From the NCBI RefSeq assembly GCF_022869165.1, contig NZ_CP094929.1:744001-808000 (forward strand): DNA of 64,000 nucleotides, in the 5' to 3' direction. Numbering within the stretch: the stretch's first letter is position 1; each line of letters starts with the position of its first letter. The position numbers were made by a program, and so were the translations under genes. The notes under the pieces were generated by a model. The model searched no databases, was not told the origin of the DNA, and saw only the letters and a program-made list of their open reading frames with translations. This stretch comes from Sphaerochaeta associata (GTDB taxonomy: Bacteria; Spirochaetota; Spirochaetia; Sphaerochaetales; Sphaerochaetaceae). This document shows positions 33,185-41,652 of the stretch, piece after piece.

Positions 33185-33619
33185 TCAGGTTTTGATATCA
33201 TGAGCCAGTCCTTCGCAAGTTTTCTTAAGCTTTTTAAATGCGTGGATATACGTATTGATGACACGCCCTACAATTGCATTAGCCACTGCAATATTGTAGG
33301 TATGGCTGCTCAGGTTGCGATCACGTATCATCTCCATCCAAGTTTCCCCGTCTTCAATCAGACCAACGGCAAAAGCTTCTCGAACAGTGTCTTTTGAACC
33401 ATAAAGTTGTTGAGTTCCCTGATCTTTAAGATAATCGCGGAGAACATTCCAACCCAATTCATGGGTGTTTTCAAAACAGTGAACAACTCCGTATTGTTCC
33501 AATGTACTCAGAAGTCTTTGGTTTGCCAGTGAGACGGCAGCATCCAATTGGTCGAGAGCCCGATTGTAATTTGATAGACGCTGAATCCAACGGATATCTT
33601 GTTGTTCTTCTATATGCAT
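33185..33619 (-). CDS. HEPN-domain protein (HI0074-like, HepT-type), copy 1
   Basis: The protein (144 aa) belongs to the family once called nucleotidyltransferase substrate-binding proteins. RNLSSH at residues 101-106 is the R-x4-H ribonuclease motif, and NYNRALDQLDAAV and ELGWNVLRDYL are family blocks. Such HEPN proteins are usually toxins silenced by an adjacent MNT-type nucleotidyltransferase. Here the sequence after the stop looks like the first few codons of that partner (AEKLGLRM) but is cut off at 33155 by the repeat. The ATG at 33619 follows AGGAG. A truncated copy is at 35693-36046. Confidence 0.8.
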   Translation of the reverse strand: MHIEEQQDIRWIQRLSNYNRALDQLDAAVSLANQRLLSTLEQYGVVHCFENTHELGWNVLRDYLKDQGTQQLYGSKDTVREAFAVGLIEDGETWMEMIRDRNLSSHTYNIAVANAIVGRVINTYIHAFKKLKKTCEGLAHDIKT

Positions 33620-33785
33620 GCTTCTCCTGTATGCAAGTATGGCATGAAAATGGTTTTCTCTCAATTCTCATCATCTCTCTTCCAAAGAGAGATGCAGAAG
33701 CTGCCTTTCCCAATGAGAATGGGAAGTTGGCTGGAACATCATAAAGGAGCTTATCGGCAGGAAGGGAAGTGAGGTGGCTAATACG
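33266..33785 (-). repeat. HEPN-region duplication, copy 1
   Basis: About 520 bases covering most of the HEPN gene and its upstream region match 35693-36212 at a constant offset of 2427, with a few substitutions. Both copies run into module C on the promoter side. Confidence 0.8.
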
Positions 33786-33884
33786 TCTGGATGGAGTGTT
33801 AACCAAAATGGTCGCAGTCAGTGAAAAAGTGTCTCCAAATCGACTCCTGTCCATCAAAAAGTGTCTACCAAAACGTACGCATAG
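33786..33884 (+). repeat. Module C repeat, copy 2
   Basis: A module C copy with small deletions (GAGTGTTAACC for GAGCTGTAAACC; AATCGACTCC for AATCGAGCTCC). It leads straight into the first 123-bp array. Confidence 0.75.
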
Positions 33885-34521
33885 CAAACCAAAGGCTGAC
33901 CATTTCTGATCAGCCTTGTGGGTTTATTGGATGTTCGCCTCGGATTATTCCGGGGCGTTTCTTACTGAATAGCGACCCAAGCAGCAGCTTGACCTTTAGG
34001 CTCAAAACAAGCCAAAGGCTGACCATTTCTGATCAGCCTTGTGGGTTTATTGGATGTTCGCCTCGGATTATTCCGGGGCGTTCCCATCTGAACAGCGACC
34101 CAAACCGCAGATAGACCCTTGGGCTCAAAACAAACCAAAGGCCAATCATTTCTGATCAGCCTTGTGGGTTTATTGGATGTTCGCCTCGGATTATTCCGGG
34201 GCGTTCCCATCTGAACAGCGACCCAAACCGCAGATAGACCCTTGGGCTCAAAACAAACCAAAGGCCAATCATTTCTGATCAGCCTTGTGGGTTTATTGGA
34301 TATTCGCCTCGGATCGTTCCGGGGCATTCCCATCTGAACAGCGACCCAAACCGCAGATAGACCCTTGGGCTCAAAACAAACCAAAGGCTGACCATTTCTG
34401 ATCAGCCTTGTGGTTTTATTGGATAGTGTACCTGGAACCCTGTTTCTCAAAACCCTTGATTCAAACCGCTATCTTGCGATTCTTGTGGACCTTTTGGACT
34501 TTGTACCTGGTACCGATGGTT
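33885..34521 (+). repeat. Tandem array 1: four 123-bp units plus a head-B unit
   Basis: Units start at 33885, 34008, 34131, 34254 and 34377, an exact 123-base period. Each opens with the hairpin CAAACCAAAGGCTGACC...GATCAGCC and continues with the A tail. The A tail includes a second hairpin, CGCCTCGGA-TTAT-TCCGGGGCG, and ends GGCTCAAAA. Two A subtypes occur: unit 1 reads GCGTTTCTTACTG, units 2-4 read GC(G/A)TTCCCATCTG. The fifth unit switches after the head to the B tail and ends at 34521. No spacers or cas genes exist, so it is not a CRISPR. The minus-strand frame across the units is open because 123 is divisible by 3, but it looks non-coding. Confidence 0.9.
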
Positions 34522-34525
34522 CTCC

Positions 34526-34642
34526 CTCAAGGACGCCCAAGGGGCAAAGGCTGCAGCATCCTCGCTGGGGATGTCACTGGCGACCTTCTACCGACACTGC
34601 AAAGAGAACCTTGGCAAAGGAGGGGACGAACCCTTCGTGTGA
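34526..34642 (+). pseudogene. C-terminal scrap of a resolvase-like or other helix-turn-helix protein
   Basis: Directly after the array a 38-codon frame reads LKDAQGAKAAASSLGMSLAT, FYRHCKENLG and ends at TGA. SSLGMSLATFYRHCK looks like the C-terminal helix-turn-helix of a serine recombinase. The rest of the gene is missing at the repeat boundary. The stretch 34643-34832 shows no gene. Confidence 0.4.
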
Positions 34643-34832
34643 GAAGGCTACTCTCATAATTAATTACGAGAAGGAGCCGAGCAAACCGGTCTTGGGGTTG
34701 TCGCCTCAAGGCAGCTGAATGAATTGTGCATCATCTCTTGACCGGACCGGGAGAAAAGAAAGGAGGAGTAATGATTGAATGAACTGAGGAGAGACCGATA
34801 TTGACAGGAAGGGATATGAGGTGGACTATAAG

Positions 34833-34933
34833 TCTGGATGGAGCTGTAAACCAATATGGTCGCAGTCACTGAGAAAGTGTCTCCAAATCGAGCTCCTGTC
34901 CATCAGAAAGTGTCTACTAAAACGTACGCATAG
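34833..34933 (+). repeat. Module C repeat, copy 3
   Basis: A full-length module C, preceded by GGAAGGGATATGAGGTGG, which is similar to the sequence before copies 2 and 4. It is followed immediately by a head-B element. Confidence 0.8.
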
Positions 34934-35078
34934 CAAACCAAAGGCCGACCATTTCTGATCAGCCTTGTGGTTTTATTGGATACTGTACCTGGAACCCTGT
35001 TTCTCAAAACCCTTGATTCAAACCGCTATCTTGCGATTCCTGTGGAACTTGTGGACTTTGTACCTGGTACCGCTGGTT
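34934..35078 (+). repeat. Head-B repeat
   Basis: A head hairpin (AAACCAAAGGCCGACC) and B tail, ending TACCTGGTACCGCTGGTT at 35078. Downstream is unrelated sequence leading to the nucleotidyltransferase fragment. Confidence 0.85.
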
Positions 35079-35161
35079 TGTGAAGTGATTCCTTATTCCT
35101 GCATGATACTACAGCCTAAAGGCCGATGGTACAAAAAAGTGGCATAATCCATTACAAACAA

Positions 35162-35197
35162 CAACGCCCGGTCTTGTGTCACCAAAACCGGGCGTTG
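35162..35197 (-). terminator. Terminator of the nucleotidyltransferase fragment
   Basis: CAACGCCCGGT pairs perfectly over 11 bp with ACCGGGCGTTG. On the minus strand it is followed by TTGTTTGT. It lies 14 bases after the stop of the fragment, so the end of that gene is original. Confidence 0.7.
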
Positions 35198-35211
35198 CAG
35201 GGTAATGAACG

Positions 35212-35692
35212 TTATTGCTTGAGAAGACGGGAGCCGTCGAACTCCTGTTTGACCTGCTCGTAGCTTTGCAGGTTTCCTATGTCCCAGCGCTTTCCGGGCA
35301 TGGGATAGGCGTAGACGGAAGTATGGCTGCACAGCCATGCTATGAAGGAGCCGGGAGCGTCGGTGTTGCACCCTGATTCTATGGCCTTGCGTATGAGAGG
35401 AAGGTCCTCCCTCTTGTAGACATAGAAGGGAGGGACGGCCCAGTTGCTCTTGGGCTCCCTGGGTTTCTCCTCCATCAACAACACCTTGTCCGAAGAATCA
35501 ATGGTTGCCACGCCTGTTCTCTGCAGTGCCGTCAAGGAAGGTTCATAGTGGCGCATGATGCAGGTGGACTGCTTTCCTGTAAAGAAGGAGACAAAACCGG
35601 AGAGGGAGAAATCCAGGAGGTTGTCCCCTGCCAGGACGAGCAGGTCCTCGTCGATTTCCTGCTCTTCTATGTGAATGTCAAGGAGTTTTTCC
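35212..35692 (-). pseudogene. Nucleotidyltransferase (NDP-sugar pyrophosphorylase type), 5'-truncated
   Basis: An open frame of about 160 codons without its start encodes LLVLAGDNLLDFSLSGFVSF, IDSSDKVLLMEEKP, NWAVPPFYVYKREDL and PGKRWDIGNLQSYEQV, the central and C-terminal parts of a glucose-1-phosphate nucleotidyltransferase. These enzymes activate sugars for surface polysaccharide. The N-terminal GG-x-GTR nucleotide loop is absent because the frame is cut at 35692, where the second HEPN copy begins. It is probably a remnant left by recombination in the mosaic. Confidence 0.75.
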
Positions 35693-36046
35693 CCCTACAA
35701 TTGCATTAACCACTGCAATATTGTAGGTATGGCTGCTCAGGTTGCGATCACGTATCATCTCCATCCAAGTTTCCCCGTCTTCAATCAGACCAACGGCAAA
35801 AGCTTCTCGAACCGTGTCTTTTGAGCCATAAAGTTGTTGAGTTCCCTGATCTTTAAGATAATCACGGAGAACATTCCAACCCAATTCATGGGTGTTTTCA
35901 AAACAGTGAACAACTCCGTATTGTTCCAATGTACTCAGAAGTCTTTGGTTTGCCAGTGAGACGGCAGCATCCAATTGGTCGAGAGCCCGATTGTAATTTG
36001 GTAGACGCTGATTCCAACGGATACCTTGCTGTTCTTCCATATGCAT
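35693..36046 (-). pseudogene. HEPN-domain gene, copy 2, 3'-truncated
   Basis: It matches copy 1 from the ATG (36046, with AGGAG upstream) through RNLSSHTYN and then breaks after AIVG, where it runs into the nucleotidyltransferase fragment. The last 26 or so residues are lost. The R-x4-H motif is kept, so a shortened product with a changed tail (GGKTP) could still be made, but it lacks a helix of the fold. There is no MNT partner. Confidence 0.75.
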
Positions 36047-36212
36047 GCTTCTCCTGTATGCAAATATGGCATGAAAATGGTTTTCTCTCAATTCTCATCA
36101 TCTCTCTTCCAAAGAGAGATGCAGAAGCTGTCTTTCCCAATGAGAATGGGAAGTTGGCTGGAACATCATAAAGGAGCTTATCGGCAGGAAGGGAAGTGAG
36201 GTGGCTAATACG
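35693..36212 (-). repeat. HEPN-region duplication, copy 2
   Basis: The partner of 33266-33785 at offset 2427. The left end is the junction with the nucleotidyltransferase fragment. The right end runs into module C copy 4. Confidence 0.8.
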
Positions 36213-36300
36213 TCTGGATGGAGCTGTAAACCAATAAGGTCGCAGTCAGTGAAAAAAGTGTCTCCAAATCGAGCTCCTGTCCATCGAAAAGTGTCTACTA
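36213..36300 (+). repeat. Module C repeat, copy 4 (cut at the transposase end)
   Basis: It matches the other copies up to AAGTGTCTACTA and then passes into the 3' flank of the transposase gene. The ACGTACGCATAG end is missing, so this copy was interrupted or captured by the insertion sequence. Confidence 0.75.
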
Positions 36301-36324
36301 AGCTTGAATTCGTAACCGGTTTTC

Positions 36325-37493
36325 TTACCATATGCTCGGGCACTTGTCGAAGTGCTTCTTTTGCGGCTTGACCTTGATCAGATCATAGCACAGGTTCTGC
36401 TTCTTCTTCGATTCATATGGGACCATGTCGCCATTGTCATACAGCTTGCACTTGTGGTTTCTCAATGCTCCAAGAGCCTCGGAGGTCGTCATCCGCTCAT
36501 TAAGGAACAGCCTCTGAAGAAGGTGGCAGATGATCACGGCGAGGAATGAGACGAACACATGGCCGTCGAACGTCTCCTCGCTGTGAAGGCCGAGCTGTAA
36601 AAGCTCGGCACTGCCCTTTGCAATGTCAAAAACCTGTTCGATCTGGCCTCTGGTATAATAGAGGGGAAGGATCTCGGATGGGTCAAGCTCTTCTGAAGAG
36701 ACCATCATGAACGTCCCGCACATGCTCCTAATCCTTTCAAGCTCCTCCCGATTCACCTTGTCCTCTATCGGGCCCGACAGGGCCTGTGCAGACTCTAGGC
36801 CCTGCATCTTCGTGTCAAGGACTATGTATGAATAGGCTTCGATGCTTTCAGCCAGAACACAGGGGACCTTCTTTATGTAGAGAACACGCCCATTGAAGGA
36901 GACGAGGTTTGCGGCATCCTCCAGCCCCGGCCTGTTGCGATTGAAAATCTCTTTGTACAGCTTCCGGTTCTTCTTGATCCTGGTCACGAATGCTATCTTC
37001 TTCTCATGCAACAATCTGATGTTGGCATCAGTATAGTAGCCGGCATCAAGGATTGCGAAATCCGTGCATACTCCCACCCTCTCGAGGTCGTCGATGGTGT
37101 TTGCTATCGTGGATGCGTCTATTATGTTGCCGCTGATGGTCCTTGCAGCAAGGGGAAGCCCTGTATTCCTTTCGCAGACGTAGATGAGCCTTGCCCCTTC
37201 ATCGCATGACCCGTCATGATTCCAGACCTCCCTCTTGTCCATGGAGATTGCATTCGGCATGCCGGTGCTGTCTATGAGTATCCCGTGTATGCCGCTTCCG
37301 GACAGGACGGCCTCCATATACTTCCTTGTGAAACGGAGCTGGAGGTCGGGATCTGAAAGCTTTCTATACAGCTTGCTTATCTTGCTGCCAGACGGAACCG
37401 CATCGGGATACATCAAGCAAACGTAGCTTCCGTCCCACCAATCCCTCATATGCTCCCTTGCTTCGCCCTTGAGGATGTAGAAATAGACAAGCG
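36325..37493 (-). pseudogene. IS4/IS1634-type DDE transposase, 5'-truncated
   Basis: The frame holds the catalytic Asp in GILIDSTGMPNAI, a second in FAILDAGYYTDANI, and the YREK signature Y-Y-T-R-G-Q-I-E...K with the catalytic Glu. It ends DKCPSIW. The N-terminus is missing: upstream of VYFYILKGEAREHM the frame runs into repeat array 2 at 37494. The product is therefore probably inactive. Terminal inverted repeats were not found. It lies in the densest part of the mosaic. Confidence 0.8.
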
Positions 37494-38007
37494 ACAACCA
37501 AAGGCTGACCATTTCTGATCAGCCTTGTGGGTTTATTGGATATTCGCCTCGGATTATTCCGGGGCGTTCCCATCTGAACAGCGACCCAAACCGTAGATAT
37601 ACCCTTGGGCTCATAGCAAGCCAAAGGCCGACCATTTCTGATCAGCCTTGTGGGTTTATTGGATGTTCGCCTCGGATTATTCCGGGGCGTTTCTTACTGA
37701 ATAGCGACCCAAGCAGCAGCTTGACCTTTAGGCTCAAAACAAACCAAAGGCTGACCATTTCTGATCAGCCTTGTGGGTTTATTGGATGTTCGCCTCGGAT
37801 TATTCCGGGGCGTTTCTTACTGAATAGCGACCCAAGCAGCAGCTTGACCTTTAGGCTCAAAACAAGCCAAAGGCTGACCATTTCTGATCAGCCTTGTGGT
37901 TTTATTGGATACTGTACCTGGAACCCTGTTTCTCAAAACCCTTGATTCAAACCGCTATCTTGCGATTCCAGTGGAACTTTTGGAGTTTGTACCTGGTACC
38001 GCTGGTT
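37494..38007 (+). repeat. Tandem array 2: three 123-bp units plus a head-B unit
   Basis: Units start at 37494, 37617, 37740 and 37863, again with an exact 123-base period. Unit 1 is of the TTCCCATCTG subtype, units 2 and 3 of the TTTCTTACTG subtype. Unit 4 switches from head to B tail and ends TACCTGGTACCGCTGGTT at 38007. The layout of several A units followed by one terminal B unit is the same as array 1. It abuts a broken transposase on each side. Confidence 0.9.
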
Positions 38008-38330
38008 TTGAAAGCGGCAGCAAAGTGGTCTCGAGCTACAAGGACTACGACAGGGTCAATCATCTCAACAACGTCAACAGCTTTCATTCCCTGATTGAGC
38101 GATGGTACAACAAGATGGGTGGGGTTGCCTCCAAGTACATCAACAGGTATGCAGCTCTCTTCAATATCAGGTTCCAGGTTGGCAGGATGGATCCAAGCGA
38201 GGCTCTTCTGCTGGTCAAATCAAGGTTGAGAGGAATCAAGGGCAACAGCTTTGTGACAATCGAAAGGCTCAAGCAAGAAAAGCTGTTCAGCCCGCCTGAA
38301 TTGAGATGGGAAGCAGGGCAAACGGCATGA
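38008..38330 (+). pseudogene. IS1595/ISXO2-like transposase, C-terminal fragment
   Basis: The frame encodes SYKDYDRVNHLNNVNSFHSL, IERWYNKMGGVASKYINRY and AALFNIRF, which is the C-terminal part of the ISXO2-like transposase domain. It ends naturally at TGA 38328-38330. The catalytic N-terminal two thirds are absent. The break coincides with the end of the B tail at 38007. Confidence 0.75.
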
Positions 38331-38361
38331 AGTCACTATTTGTTAAAAACAGCCTTGATTT

Positions 38362-38928
38362 TTATGTATTATTTGTTAAAGTTACAGTCCATGTAGTCTC
38401 GTAGTCTGCACCAGCGCTTGCTGCCATCCACTCATCAGAATCCATAGTAATTATAAACTCTTTACTTGCCACTCTCATCCCAGTCACTGCAGCAGATCCT
38501 TCTGAAAAAAATGTAATTAGCTTGCCAGTCTCACTTTTAGAAACTTCCGTATCAGTTCCGTCGATAGTTACTTTATAACCAATACTATCGCTACCAGTTG
38601 AAGATACCATTGGTGTCATTGATGTTGAGATAGTGACATATCCTTTCTGGTTATTTAAATAGTTCATGTACAATGTCTCAGTCAGATCTGATTCAGAGAA
38701 GAGAACAGTTTTTATAGGTTTTAATCCAATAAAAGCTGCAATTTTTTGACCGAGAGATCCACCAAAAATACCCTCATTTGCAATTTTGAGTCCATATCTT
38801 GCATCAATAGTAGTGGTGAGAGTCAAGATTTCTTCAGTGTCATTGTCGAGGTCATCATATATCGAAGCCGCCCACACACCAACCATTCCGATTACCAGGA
38901 CCAACAAGATAGCGATTGTCTTTTTCAT
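38362..38928 (-). CDS. Exported hypothetical protein
   Basis: The protein (188 aa) has a signal peptide at residues 1-22 (MKKTIAILLVLVIGMVGVWA) and a mature part rich in Thr, Ser and Gly with beta-strand character, ending TWTVTLTNNT. No family was recognised. AAGGAAGG precedes the ATG at 38928; the GTG at 39003 lacks a site. A near-consensus promoter lies upstream. It may be a periplasmic or surface protein of the fimbrial or WxL-like kind, but this is a guess. Confidence 0.7.
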   Translation of the reverse strand: MKKTIAILLVLVIGMVGVWAASIYDDLDNDTEEILTLTTTIDARYGLKIANEGIFGGSLGQKIAAFIGLKPIKTVLFSESDLTETLYMNYLNNQKGYVTISTSMTPMVSSTGSDSIGYKVTIDGTDTEVSKSETGKLITFFSEGSAAVTGMRVASKEFIITMDSDEWMAASAGADYETTWTVTLTNNT

Positions 38929-39007
38929 TTTTTCCTTCCTTTTAGGAGCTCCTTTGCTGCTCCTGTGCAAGTTTCGTTTTAGCTGCTCTTTCCCTGAGCA
39001 CACTTGT

Positions 39008-39036
39008 ATAATAGGAACAAAAGAGACTTATGTCAA
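39008..39036 (-). promoter_or_regulatory. Promoter of the exported hypothetical gene
   Basis: On the minus strand TTGACA (39031-39036) and TATTAT (39008-39013) are spaced 17 bases. The 430 bases from 39037 to 39467 are AT-rich, with long A/T runs, and hold no gene that I can support. Confidence 0.8.
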
Positions 39037-39467
39037 TACTAAAAATAAAAAAGTAGAAAAATTTTGAAATATTTTTTAAGTATTTTATAAATGCATATAA
39101 TAAATAGAAATAAAAAAATAATCTTATGCACCTACTTGTGACAACAGGCTGTACATAGTAGCAAACTAGCAAAACAGACGATGCAAGAACAATTCCTATT
39201 AGAGGTATTTCATGTTAGTAAACAGACGACATACGTTAGAAGTAGAGCAGAAGATGTAACAATAGCATTTGCACTATTGGTGTATGTTTATTCACTCTGA
39301 CTCATGAAAAAGCCTGTTTTGACCGCAAAATTATTCAATTGGCGTAAAAAATGAAGAAACTTCTTGGAAAGTTACAGAAATTTTTACGTATAAATACACT
39401 TTTTACTTGTACAGATACGACAGAGAACGCAATAATAATTCATCTATGTATATGGAGGGCTCTTGTT

Positions 39468-40631
39468 ATGAAGAAACTAACTGTGTGCTTGTTGGTTCTG
39501 TTGCTAGCCTCTTCCGTGCTCTTTGCCGCTGGTGGGGCGGAACAGAAGAGTGGGGCAAAAGAAATTGTGATCGGAGTATTCGAACCCCTCACAGGTGAAA
39601 ACGGCGGCGGCGGCTACCAGGAAGTCCTGGGCATGCGCTACGCCAACAAAGTGTACCCCACTGTGAAAATCAACGGTGAGACCTACAGCGTAAGACTCGT
39701 CGAAGCTGACAACAAGTCTGACAAGACTGAAGCCGTCACCGCGGCCCAAAGCCTTATCTCAAGCGGCGCATCAGTCATTCTCGGCTCCTATGGTTCTGGC
39801 GTCTCGATCGCAGCCGGCGACATCTTCCTTGACAACAAGGTACCCGCCATCGGCGCATCGTGCACGAACCCCCAGGTAACCCTTGGTAATGACTATTACT
39901 ATCGCGTATGCTTCCTCGACCCCTTCCAGGGCACCGTCATGGCCAACTTCGCTTGGCAGGAAGGTGCGAAGAAGGCAGCAGTCATCACCCAGCTCGGTGA
40001 CGACTACTCCTCCGGTCTCGGAAACTTCTTCCTCCGTGCGTTCAAGGAACTGGGCGGCAGCGTCGTCAGCGAACAGCAGTTCCAGACCAACACCACCGAC
40101 TTCAAGTCGATCCTGACCAACATCAAGGCAGCAAACCCTGACGTAATCTTCGCCCCGTCCTCCATCGCCACCGCCCCGCTCATCATCAAGCAGGCACGCG
40201 AGCTGGGTATCACGGCCAAGATCATGGCCGGCGACACCTGGGAGAACTCTTCTATTATAGAGAACGCAGGCGCGAGCGCTGAAGGCGTCGTCCTGTCCAC
40301 GTTCTTCGACGATGCAGACCCTGCAACCGCCGAAGCAGCGAAGTTCATCGAAGGCTTCAAGAAGTACCTGGTCGAGAACAAGCAGCCGGACATCATCCCT
40401 GCAGTCTCCGCCCTCGGCTACGATGCCTACATCACAGCCCTGAAGGCCATCGAGATGGCAAATTCCTCCAAGGGCCCCGCCATTCGCGATGCATTGGCCA
40501 AGGTTGATGTGGAAGGCGTAACCGGACGTATCACATTCGACCAGAACGGCGATGCCGACAAGGACATGGCATTCATCAAGGTCGTTGAGAACGGCCAGTT
40601 CAAGTTCCTCAAGACCGTCAGCGTCATCTAA
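39468..40631 (+). CDS. livJ: Branched-chain amino-acid ABC transporter substrate-binding protein
   Basis: The exported protein (387 aa) has a signal peptide at residues 1-21 ending LFAAGGAEQ. The mature type I periplasmic-binding fold includes EIVIGVFEPLTGENGGGG, VRLVEADNKSDKTEAVTAAQ and DVIFAPSSIATAPLIIKQAREL. It binds leucine, isoleucine, valine or related compounds. The ATG at 39468 follows GGAGGG; the longer frame from 39351 has no site. A strong terminator separates it from livH, so it is made in excess over the other components. Confidence 0.92.
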   Translation: MKKLTVCLLVLLLASSVLFAAGGAEQKSGAKEIVIGVFEPLTGENGGGGYQEVLGMRYANKVYPTVKINGETYSVRLVEADNKSDKTEAVTAAQSLISSGASVILGSYGSGVSIAAGDIFLDNKVPAIGASCTNPQVTLGNDYYYRVCFLDPFQGTVMANFAWQEGAKKAAVITQLGDDYSSGLGNFFLRAFKELGGSVVSEQQFQTNTTDFKSILTNIKAANPDVIFAPSSIATAPLIIKQARELGITAKIMAGDTWENSSIIENAGASAEGVVLSTFFDDADPATAEAAKFIEGFKKYLVENKQPDIIPAVSALGYDAYITALKAIEMANSSKGPAIRDALAKVDVEGVTGRITFDQNGDADKDMAFIKVVENGQFKFLKTVSVI

Positions 40632-40642
40632 GCTCTGTTTCT

Positions 40643-40680
40643 TTGGCTGGGACAGATGTCCCAGCCAAGTCTCTTTTTTT
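40643..40680 (+). terminator. Intrinsic terminator between livJ and livH
   Basis: A perfect 12-bp stem, TTGGCTGGGACA-GA-TGTCCCAGCCAA, is followed by GTCTC and eight or more T. It is the strongest intrinsic terminator in the window. livH-F need readthrough or their own promoter between 40680 and 40771. Confidence 0.85.
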
Positions 40681-40770
40681 TGTAGTCTGCTTTCTCTCTC
40701 TTATTAAGTATTGGCATTTGGTTTTGTATTTGCCCTATGTTTAGCTTGACTCAGGTATGGAGAACTACTG

Positions 40771-41652
40771 ATGAGTATGACAACAATCCTGCAGCACTGC
40801 CTGACAGGAATTTCCCTGGGAGGAGCGTATGCCTTGATAGCCATCGGCTATACGCTGGTCTACGGCATCCTCCGGCTGATCAACTTCGCCCATGGCGATA
40901 TCTTCATGATGGCAGGTTACTTCATGATCTTCTCGCTTGCCAGCTTCCCCTGGCCGGTGGCCATTATCATCACGCTCGTGGTTACGACCGCGATGGGAAT
41001 CGCCATTGAACGGATGGCGTACAAGCCGCTTCGCAGCAGCCCGCGCATGTCGATCATGATCAGCGCCATCGGTGTCTCCTATCTGTTGCAGAACCTCTCG
41101 ACGTATTTGTTCACCGCCATTCCCCGCGGGTACCCGGAGATTCCCATTCTCAAGAGAATCTTCCAGATGGGAGAACTCTCCGCCTCCTTTGTCACCATCC
41201 TCACCCCGGTGCTGACCATAATTTTGGTAGTCATCCTGATGGTACTGGTCAACAGGACCAAGACCGGTATGGCCATGAGGGCGGTGAGCAAGGACTTTGA
41301 AACCGCAAAACTCATGGGGATCAACATCAACAGGGTCATCTCGGTGACCTTCGCCATCGGCTCCTTCCTCGCCGGTGTCGGTTCCATTCTGTACTTTACA
41401 GACCGCATGTCGGTCACGCCGTTCTCCGGAACGCTTCCGGGCCTCAAGTGCTTCGTAGCCGCCGTATTCGGAGGAATCGGGAACATCCCCGGTGCCGTCG
41501 TAGGAGGCTTCTTCATCGGCATCGTCGAGACCCTGCTCGTAGCCCTCGGCTACTCAACCTTCTCCGACGCCTTCACCTTCTTCCTCTTGATCGTGATGCT
41601 GCTCGTACGACCGACCGGACTGTTCGGCGAAAAAACGGTGGAGAAAGTATGA
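40771..41652 (+). CDS. livH: Branched-chain amino-acid ABC transporter permease
   Basis: The inner-membrane protein (293 aa) starts with GISLGGAYALIAIGYTLVYG and ends in AAVFGGIGNIPGAVVGGFFIGI, both diagnostic for LivH. It has about eight transmembrane segments. It pairs with LivM, which overlaps it by four bases. GGAGAA precedes the ATG. Confidence 0.93.
   Translation: MSMTTILQHCLTGISLGGAYALIAIGYTLVYGILRLINFAHGDIFMMAGYFMIFSLASFPWPVAIIITLVVTTAMGIAIERMAYKPLRSSPRMSIMISAIGVSYLLQNLSTYLFTAIPRGYPEIPILKRIFQMGELSASFVTILTPVLTIILVVILMVLVNRTKTGMAMRAVSKDFETAKLMGININRVISVTFAIGSFLAGVGSILYFTDRMSVTPFSGTLPGLKCFVAAVFGGIGNIPGAVVGGFFIGIVETLLVALGYSTFSDAFTFFLLIVMLLVRPTGLFGEKTVEKV

Noticed and set aside
33962-34450. 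A 162-codon minus-strand frame with a 41-residue repeat across array 1
   Set aside because: It is open only because the 123-bp period is a multiple of three. One A subtype breaks it with a stop, its start lies in a B tail and no ribosome site is present.
33885-38007. CRISPR array
   Set aside because: The units are directly contiguous and nearly identical over their whole 123 bases, with no unique spacers and no cas genes.
23404-38007. Formal call of an integron with attC sites
   Set aside because: No integrase is in the window and no clear RYYYAAC/GTTRRRY core boxes occur at the repeat ends. The layout is similar, so it is kept only as a hypothesis.
38362-39003. Longer start (GTG 39003) for the exported hypothetical protein
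   Set aside because: It would put 25 charged residues before the signal peptide and would overlap the promoter. The ATG at 38928 has a good ribosome site.
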